A DNA stretch of 64,000 nt from Moorella thermoacetica (GCF_001267405.1 NZ_CP012369.1:832001-896000), one strand, 5' to 3'; numbered from the stretch's first letter, positions 17,469 through 25,168 are shown. The notes: generated from the sequence alone by a model not told the origin. Numbers and translations: made by a program.

Positions 17469-17481
17469 GGTTAAAAGTCAA

Positions 17482-17505
17482 AACCCGGGGTGAAAACCCC
17501 GGGTT
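17482..17505. terminator. Shared terminator between the phosphodiesterase gene and rpmB
   Basis: A 10-bp stem AACCCGGGGT/ACCCCGGGTT with loop GAAA lies between convergent genes. On the minus strand it is followed by TTTTGACTTTT, so it mainly serves rpmB. Confidence 0.75.
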
Positions 17506-17522
17506 ACTAAATATCAATCTCC

Positions 17523-17711
17523 TTAAATAGCCCGCTGAACCTTGCCGGAACGGAGACAACGGGTGCAAACATATGCCCTGCGCGGGGTGCCGTTTACCAG
17601 GAGCTTGACCCGCTGCAGGTTTGGCGCCCAGGTGCGCTTGGTCTTAATGTTGGAGTGACTAACTTGATTGCCGGTAACTGCCCTTTTGCCGCAAATGCTG
17701 CAGGTAGCCAT
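17523..17711 (-). CDS. rpmB: 50S ribosomal protein L28
   Basis: This is a 62-residue L28 beginning MATCSICGKRAVTG. It is the zinc-ribbon (C+) form, with CSIC and CTRC pairs, and has the WAPNLQRVKLLVNGTPRRAYV core. ATG 17711 is preferred over an upstream GTG at 17720 because GAGGTGAG sits at the right distance. An insertion sequence begins only 79 bases upstream of the start, so the promoter is either within that stretch or was displaced. Confidence 0.95.
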   Translation of the reverse strand: MATCSICGKRAVTGNQVSHSNIKTKRTWAPNLQRVKLLVNGTPRRAYVCTRCLRSGKVQRAI

Positions 17712-17781
17712 TATTCTCACCTCGCTTTAAAACCCTACGGGCGCTATTTTACCAGAGAAAGGGTTAAAAAGCAAGCAAATA

Positions 17782-17790
17782 AATTTTTTG
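17782..17790. repeat. Left copy of the 9-bp target duplication of the ISLre2-type element
   Basis: AATTTTTTG here matches AATTTTTTG at 19512-19520 exactly. Nine bases is the duplication size I associate with the ISLre2 family. Confidence 0.85.
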
Positions 17791-17840
17791 GTTAGTGTAA
17801 AATTACAGTAGGTAGGAGGAAAAAGGGGTAAAAAAGAGAA

Positions 17841-17888
17841 AAGAGACCTCACAGGAAGAAAACCACCGTAAAAGGAGTGAGGTCTCTT
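17841..17888 (+). promoter_or_regulatory. Hairpin over the transposase ribosome binding site
   Basis: AAGAGACCTCAC (17841-17852) is a perfect 12-base complement of GTGAGGTCTCTT (17877-17888). The ribosome site AAAAGGAG abuts and enters the 3' arm, and ATG 17890 follows directly. The hairpin should hinder translation of transcripts that enter the element from outside. Confidence 0.7.
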
Positions 17889-17889
17889 A

Positions 17890-19320
17890 ATGGTAAACGG
17901 TAGTACCAGTACCGCTACCATCATTAGTTTATTAGATGGTATCGAGAATTTCAACACTCTTGAAGAAGTTATCCTGCAAATAGCCAGGAGGTTATTGGTA
18001 GCCGTACTGGAAGCCCTGGATGATACCCTTATGCCAGCAAAACCTAAGGGATATAAGATAGCTGGGTTCCGCTACCGCACAATCACCTGCCTGTACGGGG
18101 ATATAACCTTTAAGCGCCGGCTATATGTTAAAGCAACGCGCAAAAAGAAAAGAGGGGAAGGAAGGTTTCTATTAGACGAAGCCCTAAACTTACGCCAAGG
18201 AAAGCGTCTGACAGGAAGACTGCTCAAATTAGCCGTATCGCTGGCAACCCGGTTACCCTTCAGGCAGGCAGCGGAAATAATGGCCGAAGCAGGGATGGGC
18301 CAATTAAGTCATATGACCATCCATAGCGAAGTAAAACGAAATGGACTGGAACAAAAAGAACTGCAAGAAGCCCTGCGCAATAATCTATTCATGAGCGGGG
18401 AAGAGCCCCAAGGCAAAAAGAAAAAAGTACCGGTACTATTTATCGAAGCCGATGGTATAATGATCCCGCTGCAAAGGAGCAAGCAAGACCGGATAGAAGT
18501 CAAAGTAGGAATAGTTTACGAAGGGTGGATAGAAAAAGGGAATGCCCGGCATCTCAAGAACCCGCGGGTAGTGATGGGCATCTATGAAGATGGAGAACAA
18601 TTTTGGGAAGCCCTCACCACGGAAATAGCCAGGTACTACGAGATAGACGAAAAAACAATATATGTCGTCAATGGCGACGGAGCCAGCTGGGTCCAGAAGA
18701 CAGCCAAAGAACAGTTACCAGGAGCCATCGTACAATTAGACCGCTACCACCTCCACCGGGATATAAGGCAGGCATATGGGAACGAAACAGCGCAGGGATT
18801 AATGAAGACTTTAGCCAAAGGTCAAGAGCAGGTCTTTTTAGACACCCTGGAAGCACTCATAGAAGAAGCACCGAACCGCAAAAACAAGCAACAATGCCAA
18901 AAAGTATATGACTACTGTCAAAGATATCGCGATAACTTGTTAGATTACCGCTTGCGGTTACCACGACAGCTGGAAGGGCAAAAGTTATACGGGATGGGCG
19001 TAGCCGAAACAACAGTAGACAAAAAAATAGCCATCCGCATGAAAAAGAGGGGGATGAGCTGGAGCGAAGCAGGAGCAACGGCCATGGTAGCATTACTAAT
19101 GCTCAAAGCCAATGGAGAATTAGCCGCATGGTTAGAAAAAAAGATGCCCCAAGTAGAAAAGAATCCCGTTAAAGTAATAAAAGAAAAGAAGATAAGTAAA
19201 GAAGACGTAGAAGAATGGTTAAGGAAGAGAGTACCAGCCCTTGTTGGCCCTGAGGCGGGAACAGATTGGGTTAAATATACCATGAGGCAACTAACAAGAA
19301 TTAGTGGAGCTATATTCTAA
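17890..19320 (+). CDS. ISLre2-family transposase
   Basis: The 476-residue protein matches the ISLre2 (UPF0236) transposase type: an N-terminal region with ITCLYGDITFKRRLY, the central LFIEADGIMIPLQR with a catalytic Asp, VNGDGASWVQK with a second Asp, and LDRYHLHRDI. The C-terminus is basic. The frame is intact, so it may be active. Codon use is more A/T-rich than the flanking host genes, consistent with transfer. Confidence 0.92.
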   Translation: MVNGSTSTATIISLLDGIENFNTLEEVILQIARRLLVAVLEALDDTLMPAKPKGYKIAGFRYRTITCLYGDITFKRRLYVKATRKKKRGEGRFLLDEALNLRQGKRLTGRLLKLAVSLATRLPFRQAAEIMAEAGMGQLSHMTIHSEVKRNGLEQKELQEALRNNLFMSGEEPQGKKKKVPVLFIEADGIMIPLQRSKQDRIEVKVGIVYEGWIEKGNARHLKNPRVVMGIYEDGEQFWEALTTEIARYYEIDEKTIYVVNGDGASWVQKTAKEQLPGAIVQLDRYHLHRDIRQAYGNETAQGLMKTLAKGQEQVFLDTLEALIEEAPNRKNKQQCQKVYDYCQRYRDNLLDYRLRLPRQLEGQKLYGMGVAETTVDKKIAIRMKKRGMSWSEAGATAMVALLMLKANGELAAWLEKKMPQVEKNPVKVIKEKKISKEDVEEWLRKRVPALVGPEAGTDWVKYTMRQLTRISGAIF

Positions 19321-19346
19321 CCCCTTTTCTGGCTTAATTAGAGCAG

Positions 19347-19424
19347 GCAGTAATTCGCGAAGCCTGTCAAGGTCGCCGTAGGCGGCCGCAGGCTTTAACG
19401 TTGACAGGCGCAGCGAATTACTGC
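19347..19424. repeat. Long two-tier palindrome in the tail of the ISLre2-type element
   Basis: GCAGTAATTCGC (19347-19358) pairs with GCGAATTACTGC (19413-19424), and inside it GCCTGTCAA (19362-19370) pairs with TTGACAGGC (19401-19409). The loop is itself GC-rich (GCCGTAGGCGGC). There is no T-run, so it is not a standard terminator. Confidence 0.8.
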
Positions 19425-19511
19425 ACAATACTCCGGAGCCGGAAAAGGTGCTGGATATATATGGGATTTTTATGTGGGGTCTCTTTTTGCCTACTACATC
19501 TTGACACGTAC

Positions 19512-19520
19512 AATTTTTTG
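19512..19520. repeat. Right copy of the 9-bp target duplication
   Basis: AATTTTTTG, identical to 17782-17790. It marks the right boundary of the ISLre2-type element. Confidence 0.85.
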
Positions 19521-19578
19521 TCTACCAGGGAGGTAGTTGCCGGCAGATGTTGAAATAATAATGGGAGGGGCGAGGTTG

Positions 19579-19821
19579 ATGACCGGTAATCTGCGTGAAA
19601 GGGTTGTTCCCCTGCAAATAACTAAAGACCTCTCGATTATGGACGTCCTGCGGGCTTATCCCCAGGTGCGGCCGGTTTTCATTCGCCACGGTATGGGCTG
19701 CCTGGAGTGCATGGGCGCTATGGACGAAACCATCGCCAGTGGAGCCAGGATGCACGGCCTGGACCTGGATCAACTCCTTAAGGACTTGAACGAGGCTATC
19801 AAAAACCGGGATCAGGAATGA
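19579..19821 (+). CDS. DUF1858-domain protein with CxxC redox motif
   Basis: An 80-residue protein of the DUF1858 / hybrid-cluster-protein-associated redox disulfide type. It contains ITKDLSIMDVLRAYPQVRPVF and the motif GMGCLECMGAMDETI. The paired cysteines suggest a thiol redox role; the partner is unknown. ATG 19579 is preferred over ATG 19561 because GGGAGGGGCGAGG lies just upstream. It overlaps recG by 4 bases. Confidence 0.8.
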   Translation: MTGNLRERVVPLQITKDLSIMDVLRAYPQVRPVFIRHGMGCLECMGAMDETIASGARMHGLDLDQLLKDLNEAIKNRDQE

Positions 19822-21860
19822 TACTCGACCATCCGGTAGCAACTTTAAAATATGTGGGCCACCAGAGGGCGGCCCGCCTTTCCCGGCTGGGCATCCAGAC
19901 GGTTGGTGACTTATTATGGCACTTCCCCCGGCGTTATGAAGACCGCCGCCAGCTTAAAGATCTGGCGGCAGTGGCTCCCGGCGAGGTGGTCACGGTACAG
20001 GTAACCATCAGGGCCTGGGAAGAAAGGGAAGTCCGCCCTCGCCTGCGGTTGATCCGGGCCCTGATTCAGGGCCGGCAGGGAACAGGCTTTGCCGTTTGGT
20101 TTAACCAGCCATACCTCAAGCGCCAGATGCCGCCGGGAACCGGGGTAATCCTCACCGGGAAGGTTAGATACAGGGACTACCGGCCGGAAATCCAGGTCAG
20201 TGATTACGAAGCCCTGGGTGAAGGGGATCCGGGTCTCCATACAGGGCGGATTGTACCCTTTTATGCTTTGACGGCCGGCCTTAGCCAGCGCTGGCTGCGC
20301 CTGGTAATCCATCTGGCCCTGGAAGCCGTTGCCGGGGATTTACCGGAGGTTTTACCCCTATCCTTATGCCGGCGTTACCGCCTTATACCCCGCCTCCAGG
20401 CTTTAAAATATATCCATTTCCCCCCCGATGCCGCCGGCCTTCACCAGGCCCGGCGCCGGCTGAAATACGAAGAACTGCTTATCTGGGAACTGGGTTTAAA
20501 CCTGCACCGGGTGCAGCAGGAGCAAGGCAGGCAGGGTATAGCCCATACCCCGGCTAACAATCTGGTTAACCGGCTGGTTGACAGCCTGCCCTTTAAATTA
20601 ACCTCAGCCCAGGCCAGGGCGCTGGCGGAAATCCTGGCCGATATGGAAGCCCCCCGGCCTATGGCCCGGCTGCTCCAGGGGGATGTCGGCTCCGGGAAAA
20701 CGGTTGTTGCTGCGGCCGCTATGGTAAAGGCGGTGGCCGGCGGCTGGCAGGCTGCCCTCATGGCTCCTACGGAAGTCCTGGCTGAGCAACACGGCAGGAC
20801 CCTGGGGCAACTACTGGCGCCCCTGCGGCTCCCGGTAGTTACCCTTACCGGCAGTACCCCCAGGACTGAACGGGAAAACATCCTGGCCGGCCTGGCCAGC
20901 GGCCAGTTGCCCCTGGTGGTGGGCACCCACGCCCTTATTCAGGACGATGTAAGCTTTAAGTCTCTGGGCCTGGTGGTAATCGACGAACAGCACCGTTTTG
21001 GCGTTGACCAACGGGCTGCCCTCCAGACCAAGGGCGAGTGCCCCGATTTACTGGTCATGACGGCGACGCCCATTCCCCGGACCCTGGCCCTGGCCATCTA
21101 TGGTGACCTGGATATCTCCGTCCTGGATGAGCTGCCTCCGGGCCGGCAACCGGTGGCTACATATGTAATCACAGAAAAACAGCGTCCCCGGGCTTACCGG
21201 TTAATCGAACGGGAAATCCGGGCCGGTCACCAGGCCTATGTCATCTGCCCCGTAATCGACGCCAACGACGGCGTGGCCGTGGAAGCCGCCACCGCCATGG
21301 CCCGGAAACTGCAGGAGGAGGTTTTCCCGGGATACCCGGTAGGGCTGGTGCACGGCCGCCTGCGACCGGCGGAAAAAGAAGAGGTTATGAACGCCTTCCG
21401 GGAAGGGAAGATTGCCATCCTGGTAGCTACTACGGTGGTTGAGGTGGGGGTTGATGTCCCCAATGCTACGGTGATGTTAATCGAAGGAGCGGAAAGGTTG
21501 GGTCTGGCCCAACTGCACCAGTTGCGGGGGCGGGTGGGCCGGGGCACGGCAGCAGCTTACTGCTTCCTGGTTACCAGAGGCAGCCAGGCAGCCCGGGAGC
21601 GACTGGCGATCCTGACTACCAACCGGGACGGCTTTGCCATTGCCGAGGCCGACCTGCGCCTGCGGGGACCAGGCGAGTTCTTCGGTACCCGCCAGCACGG
21701 GTTACCTGAATTTCACCTGGCCCAGCTCCCCGGGGACAGCCACATCCTGGAACAGGCCCGCCAGGATGCCAGGGAGATTTGCCGCCAGGAGGGTCCTTCA
21801 CTTGAATATGAGGCCCTTTACCAGGCTGCCAGGGAAAAGCTGGCCGGTTTACATTTTTAA
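19818..21860 (+). CDS. recG: ATP-dependent DNA helicase RecG
   Basis: RecG remodels stalled replication forks and Holliday junctions. It has the N-terminal wedge OB fold, then helicase motifs: LLQGDVGSGKT (Walker A), APTEVLAEQH, DEQHRFG (motif II), TATPIPRT, VHGRLRP and QLRGRVGRG. At 680 residues it is full length. The ATG overlaps the stop of the DUF1858 gene. Confidence 0.97.
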   Translation: MILDHPVATLKYVGHQRAARLSRLGIQTVGDLLWHFPRRYEDRRQLKDLAAVAPGEVVTVQVTIRAWEEREVRPRLRLIRALIQGRQGTGFAVWFNQPYLKRQMPPGTGVILTGKVRYRDYRPEIQVSDYEALGEGDPGLHTGRIVPFYALTAGLSQRWLRLVIHLALEAVAGDLPEVLPLSLCRRYRLIPRLQALKYIHFPPDAAGLHQARRRLKYEELLIWELGLNLHRVQQEQGRQGIAHTPANNLVNRLVDSLPFKLTSAQARALAEILADMEAPRPMARLLQGDVGSGKTVVAAAAMVKAVAGGWQAALMAPTEVLAEQHGRTLGQLLAPLRLPVVTLTGSTPRTERENILAGLASGQLPLVVGTHALIQDDVSFKSLGLVVIDEQHRFGVDQRAALQTKGECPDLLVMTATPIPRTLALAIYGDLDISVLDELPPGRQPVATYVITEKQRPRAYRLIEREIRAGHQAYVICPVIDANDGVAVEAATAMARKLQEEVFPGYPVGLVHGRLRPAEKEEVMNAFREGKIAILVATTVVEVGVDVPNATVMLIEGAERLGLAQLHQLRGRVGRGTAAAYCFLVTRGSQAARERLAILTTNRDGFAIAEADLRLRGPGEFFGTRQHGLPEFHLAQLPGDSHILEQARQDAREICRQEGPSLEYEALYQAAREKLAGLHF

Positions 21861-21944
21861 TATAATTTTCCAGGGCCAGGGGGCATGATAAAAATTTTTT
21901 AAGCCACACTAACACCAAGATTATTTGGTGAAGGTGGTTTTCTT

Positions 21945-22340
21945 ATGCGCTTGGAAAGGGATGAACGATCTCTTTTGGCTTACTTTCCCAGCAGCACCCG
22001 AGCCCAGGAGGCCATCAATGCCCTTCAAGAAGCCGGTATAAGGGAAGTCCAGTTTGACCGGGTGGGGCGTTTTGGTACCCGTTATAATGACCAGTACAAC
22101 AACCCCCTGGCGAACCAGGCCAGTACTATCACCGGCCTTAGCCTTTACTCGGCCGATATTAACCCCCTGGTCAAAACTGACACCCGTGCTTTGCTGGCAG
22201 CCGATCCCTCCGTGAGCGGGGTGGGTTTAAAGAATTATGGCGTGGCCGGCAACGAGGGCTTTCTGGTAACCGTTGTCACCAGCCCGGAACGGGTAGATGA
22301 GGTGCGGGAGATTATTGAGGCCCACGGCGGCCGGCTATAA
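21945..22340 (+). CDS. Conserved hypothetical protein, 131 residues
   Basis: Unrecognised. The soluble protein begins MRLERDERSLLAYFPSS. Its N-terminal part (8-45) and C-terminal part (105-128, FLVTVVTSPERVDEVREI) both look like halves of a ferredoxin-like or ACT-like fold. GGTGAAGG precedes the ATG. It sits alone between recG and a SASP gene and has its own terminator, so a sporulation role is possible but not shown. Confidence 0.7.
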   Translation: MRLERDERSLLAYFPSSTRAQEAINALQEAGIREVQFDRVGRFGTRYNDQYNNPLANQASTITGLSLYSADINPLVKTDTRALLAADPSVSGVGLKNYGVAGNEGFLVTVVTSPERVDEVREIIEAHGGRL

Positions 22341-22348
22341 AAAATTAA

Positions 22349-22377
22349 AAAGGCCTGCCCGGGGCCTTTATTTTTTT
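22349..22377 (+). terminator. Rho-independent terminator
   Basis: AAAGGCC and GGCCTTT form the stem, followed by ATTTTTTTT. It ends the transcript of the 131-residue hypothetical gene. Confidence 0.88.
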
Positions 22378-22446
22378 GGTATCCACAGTCGTGTTTTTCC
22401 TTTTTTGTAGTATAGATGTAAAATTACGCTAGCCAAATAATGCTAA

Positions 22447-22475
22447 GCATAAAAGGGTGCCGCCGGAACATACTA
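22447..22475 (+). promoter_or_regulatory. SigG-type forespore promoter of the SASP gene
   Basis: GCATA (22447-22451) and CATACTA (22469-22475) are 17 bases apart, matching the SigG consensus (GHATR and CATNHTA). Forespore expression fits the product. Confidence 0.75.
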
Positions 22476-22507
22476 CAACTAGACGCTAATAAAGGAGGTG
22501 AAACTAA

Positions 22508-22882
22508 ATGCCGCAAGGTGGCAGGACCAACCGTCTCCTGATCCCCCAGGCCCGCGGCCAGATGGAAAGGTTCAAGCAGGAAGTGGCCAGCGAACTGGGG
22601 ATCTCCAATTACGACGGTTACCTGGGTGACCTGCCCTCCAAGGTTAACGGTTCCGTAGGGGGGCTGATGGTCAAAAAGATGATTGCTGCTTATGAATCGA
22701 CCCTCAGCGGCCAGGCAGCTGGCGGCCTTGGTGGTGCTGATGTTGAACTGGGTGCCGCCCAGAATGTTACCGGTCGTATTAGCGGTCCCAACCCCGCCTT
22801 TACTACCGGGGGGCAGAAGTTAAACCTCAACGCTCAGCAGTTCAACGCTCAGTCGAGTGGTTTAGGAATGACCCAACAGTAA
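22508..22882 (+). CDS. Alpha/beta-type small acid-soluble spore protein
   Basis: SASPs coat and protect spore DNA and are amino-acid reserves for germination. The SASP core is clear: FKQEVASELGI (the GPR cleavage region), then GSVGGLMVKKMIAAYESTL. At 124 residues it is longer than typical ones because of an extra C-terminal Gly/Gln/Asn-rich tail (about 75-124). ATG follows AAAGGAGGTG. It converges with gpr, the protease that degrades SASPs. Confidence 0.92.
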   Translation: MPQGGRTNRLLIPQARGQMERFKQEVASELGISNYDGYLGDLPSKVNGSVGGLMVKKMIAAYESTLSGQAAGGLGGADVELGAAQNVTGRISGPNPAFTTGGQKLNLNAQQFNAQSSGLGMTQQ

Positions 22883-22893
22883 CGTAATGCTTG

Positions 22894-22921
22894 ATGGCGG
22901 GTGCTGCACCCGCCATTTTCT
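22894..22921 (+). terminator. Rho-independent terminator after the SASP gene
   Basis: ATGGCGGGTG and CACCCGCCAT form a 10-bp stem with loop CTG, followed by TTTTCTT. Confidence 0.85.
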
Positions 22922-23898
22922 TAATGTAACGGGATAGCCGCATGGGTACGGAGAAGGTTGGTATGCAGGGATCTGTTCAGGGCGTTGCCAATGACCCAGG
23001 CCAGGTTGTGGACCAGGTCATCAACCTCTTTGGGTGTAACCGTCAGATTGCCGCCAAAGGGCGAAAGGACATTCCGGGAGAGATTTTGAGCCAGAGCCTG
23101 ATTAATTTGCAAGTTGACATTGGGAAAGGCCTGCTGTAACTGATTAAGGGCCTCAAAGATTATGACCCCGGCATGGACGACGGTAGGAATACCGATGGCG
23201 ATTACCGGTACACCCATAGTTTGCAAATTTATACCCAGACGCTGGTTCCCGACTCCCGAACCGGGGCTGATGCCGGTGTCGCTAATCTGGATGCTGCTGC
23301 CAACGCGATTCAAATCCCCGGCAGCCAGGGCATCGATGGCAATGATTACCCGTGGTCCGGTCTTCTCGACTACACCCCGGATAATTTCAGCTGTCTCAAT
23401 GCCCGTGGTTCCCAGGACGCCGGGGGCCAATGCGCTGACCGGCCTGGTTCCCGGAGGCATGCTCTGGGGAGCATATTTTAACAGGTGCCTGGTGACGGTA
23501 AACTGGTTGATAACCTTGGGGCCCAGGGAATCCGGGGTTGCCTCCCAGTTGCCCAGGCCGACCACCAGGACAGGGTCGGTAGGGCCAACCTGCAAGTTTT
23601 GCAGTAAGAGGTTGAGTTTCTGGGATAGTAATCCAGCTATTTCCTCATGTACCGGCGGGTTTTCGGCCAGGAGGGCGGGGGCGTCGATGGTTATGTAAGT
23701 ACCGCGGGATTTCCCCATGGCCTGTTCTCCGGCTTCATCCAGAATGGTAATGGTTGTGACAATGGCATTGGGAAATTTTTCCTTGTCTTCCCGTACCCCG
23801 GGGACTTCCTGCCTGGTAGCCCCACGTAAGAGGTCATGGGCCTCTATTGCCAGGTCCAGAACTACCCCGGCCAGCCGGTAGAATTCGGCACGCTGCAA
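22921..23898 (-). CDS. gpr: Germination protease GPR
   Basis: GPR is an aspartate-type (A25 family) endopeptidase that starts SASP breakdown during germination; it is made as a zymogen in the forespore. The 325-residue protein has VVGLGNWEATPDSLGPKV, GTTGIETAEI, AIDALAAGDLNRVGSSIQI and TGISPGSGVGN. TTG 23898 follows GGAGGG with suitable spacing. Confidence 0.95.
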   Translation of the reverse strand: MQRAEFYRLAGVVLDLAIEAHDLLRGATRQEVPGVREDKEKFPNAIVTTITILDEAGEQAMGKSRGTYITIDAPALLAENPPVHEEIAGLLSQKLNLLLQNLQVGPTDPVLVVGLGNWEATPDSLGPKVINQFTVTRHLLKYAPQSMPPGTRPVSALAPGVLGTTGIETAEIIRGVVEKTGPRVIIAIDALAAGDLNRVGSSIQISDTGISPGSGVGNQRLGINLQTMGVPVIAIGIPTVVHAGVIIFEALNQLQQAFPNVNLQINQALAQNLSRNVLSPFGGNLTVTPKEVDDLVHNLAWVIGNALNRSLHTNLLRTHAAIPLH

Positions 23899-24019
23899 AT
23901 TTAACCCTCCCTTTCTTTTGAGAACCTGCCTTCAGGTTTTCCCGGATGGGAAAAAATATACGCCGGGAGGAAAAGTTTTTTTTAATGTGGAATATTAAAG
24001 GCCGGGGAGTGAAAACTAC

Positions 24020-24187
24020 ATGGAAGTAAAATGTGCACTGTGTGGCCGTAAAGAAGAAATAACCAAGGTACATAAGGATTACCAGAAGCTGGCGCGTGAT
24101 AAGGATGCCGTCTATACCTGTGAAATCTGCCGGGCCAGGCTCCGCTACCAGGCTGTGCAACAACAAAAACCACAACGCCCTTTATAG
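24020..24187 (+). CDS. Small YlaI-like (DUF2197) zinc-ribbon protein
   Basis: A 55-residue ORF starts at ATG 24020 behind GGGGAGTG. It begins MEVKCALCGRKEEITKVHKD and carries a second pair, YTCEICRARLRYQ. The two CxxC pairs predict a zinc ribbon, as in the YlaI/DUF2197 family of unknown function. The next promoter begins 8 bases after its stop. Confidence 0.8.
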   Translation: MEVKCALCGRKEEITKVHKDYQKLARDKDAVYTCEICRARLRYQAVQQQKPQRPL

Positions 24188-24194
24188 AAAACTA

Positions 24195-24223
24195 TTGACA
24201 GCGAAAAAATAGTTTAGTATAAT
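24195..24223 (+). promoter_or_regulatory. Consensus SigA promoter of the selenoprotein-thioredoxin operon
   Basis: Perfect TTGACA (24195-24200) and TATAAT (24218-24223) with a 17-base spacer. Strong constitutive expression is expected. Confidence 0.92.
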
Positions 24224-24248
24224 TCAAATCAAGAGAGGGGGGTTGGAA

Positions 24249-24530
24249 TTGGAAATTCGCATTTCGCCTAAAGCAATGGAATACATCAAAGAAAAAGCCG
24301 AAGCTATTACTATTAAATTGGAGATTTGCGGTAGTTGAGCCGGCCTCTCAGTTAGACCTGCCGTGTATGCAGGTGCACCAGCCGATATAAAGAATTTCAT
24401 CCTCAACCAGATAGATGGGTTAAAAGTCTACCTGCAGAAGGGGATTAAGGCTTCCCGGGGCGTGGATGTCGATCTGGTCGGTTTTGGTCCCTTCAAGCAA
24501 CTGGTAGTCGATGGCGTGCAAAATTACTAA
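24249..24530 (+). CDS. Putative selenoprotein with in-frame UGA (CGSU motif)
   Basis: The frame reads from TTG 24249 (behind GAGGGGGG) through a TGA at 24336-24338 to TAA at 24528, giving 93 residues with selenocysteine at position 30. The N-terminus MEIRISPKAMEYIKEK recalls the HesB/IscA-like start; then comes LEICGSU followed by AGLSVRPAVY. The sequence stays protein-like after the TGA, to a C-terminal VDLVGFGPFKQLVVDG. A hairpin placed like a bacterial SECIS follows the TGA. It resembles the small CC/Se-motif (seleno)protein group; function is unknown, but CxxU beside trxA suggests thiol/selenol redox. TTG 24243 is an alternative start. Confidence 0.82.
24356..24374 (+). promoter_or_regulatory. 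SECIS-like hairpin downstream of the UGA codon
   Basis: ACCTGC (24356-24361) pairs with GCAGGT (24369-24374), loop CGTGTAT. The loop starts 23 bases after the UGA and has G in its second position, which fits the bacterial SECIS rules for SelB binding. Confidence 0.72.
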
Positions 24531-24543
24531 GGAGGGAAATAAA

Positions 24544-24870
24544 GTGGCTAAGCCCATCAATGTTAACCAAAATGATTTCGAAGCTGAGGTCCTGTCAGCT
24601 CCACTGCCGGTAGTGGTTGACTTCTGGGCTGTATGGTGCGGCCCCTGCCGGATGATGGCCCCGGTTCTGGAGCAACTGGCCGCAGACTACGATGGCAATG
24701 TAAAATTCGCCAAGGTCAATGTTGATGAGAACCAGGAACTGGCGGCCCGTTACGGGATAATGAGTATTCCCACCCTGGTCATCTTTAAAGACGGCGCCGA
24801 GGCAGGCCGGATTGTCGGCTACATGCCCAAGGAAAAATTACAGGAACAGCTGGAAGCAGCCATCCACTGA
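24544..24870 (+). CDS. trxA: Thioredoxin
   Basis: A 108-residue thioredoxin that reduces protein disulfides. It has the active site FWAVWCGPCRMM and the cis-Pro motif SIPTLVIF. GTG 24544 is used, after AAGGAGGG; upstream codons in the frame lie inside the selenoprotein gene. It follows that gene by 13 bases, so the two are cotranscribed and may be redox partners. Confidence 0.96.
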   Translation: MAKPINVNQNDFEAEVLSAPLPVVVDFWAVWCGPCRMMAPVLEQLAADYDGNVKFAKVNVDENQELAARYGIMSIPTLVIFKDGAEAGRIVGYMPKEKLQEQLEAAIH

Positions 24871-24880
24871 CGATGGACAA

Positions 24881-24922
24881 ACAGGGAGGGAACCGGTCAC
24901 GGCCGGTTCCCTCCCTGTTTTA
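24881..24922 (+). terminator. Rho-independent terminator after trxA
   Basis: A 16-bp stem ACAGGGAGGGAACCGG/CCGGTTCCCTCCCTGT is followed by TTTTA. Confidence 0.9.
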
Positions 24923-24979
24923 TCCCAACCAAAACAATGCCAGCAGCCTGTAATAAGTTTTCTTCCAGGAGGTTATCCT

Positions 24980-25168
24980 ATGAGCAGGCATGCTTTTATC
25001 GATCCCGGCCTTTGCGATAGCCTGGCAGTGTGTCAGGCTCGCCTGGCCTGTCCCACCAACTCCTTTACCAGGGAAGAGGCAGGCGAACCCTGGTATATCA
25101 GCCCTACCTGCCTGGGATGCGGTCGCTGCCTGCTGGCCTGTGATCGCCAGGCCATCAAGTTAATCTAA
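24980..25168 (+). CDS. Small ferredoxin-like iron-sulfur protein
   Basis: A 62-residue protein begins MSRHAFIDP and has C-terminal CLGCGRCLLAC, one [4Fe-4S] half-motif. The N-terminal cysteines (CDSLAVCQARLAC) are spaced differently from a standard ferredoxin. It may carry one cubane plus an unusual site. ATG 24980 follows CAGGAGG. Its stop overlaps that of znuB on the other strand. The redox partner is unknown. Confidence 0.8.
   Translation: MSRHAFIDPGLCDSLAVCQARLACPTNSFTREEAGEPWYISPTCLGCGRCLLACDRQAIKLI

Larger units (their letters stand above)
17791..19511 (+). mobile_element. ISLre2-family insertion sequence
   Basis: A 1,721-bp element bounded by the 9-bp direct repeats. Its ends are imperfect inverted repeats: GTTAGTGTAAAATTACAGTA on the left and GTACGTGTCAAGATGTAGTA read inward on the right, both continuing GG. 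It carries one transposase gene, a hairpin over the transposase ribosome site and a long palindrome behind the gene (19347-19424). Confidence 0.93.

Noticed and set aside
24224-24406. Minus-strand ORF over the selenoprotein gene
   Set aside because: No ribosome site or family resemblance; it exists because the plus-strand gene is protein-coding.
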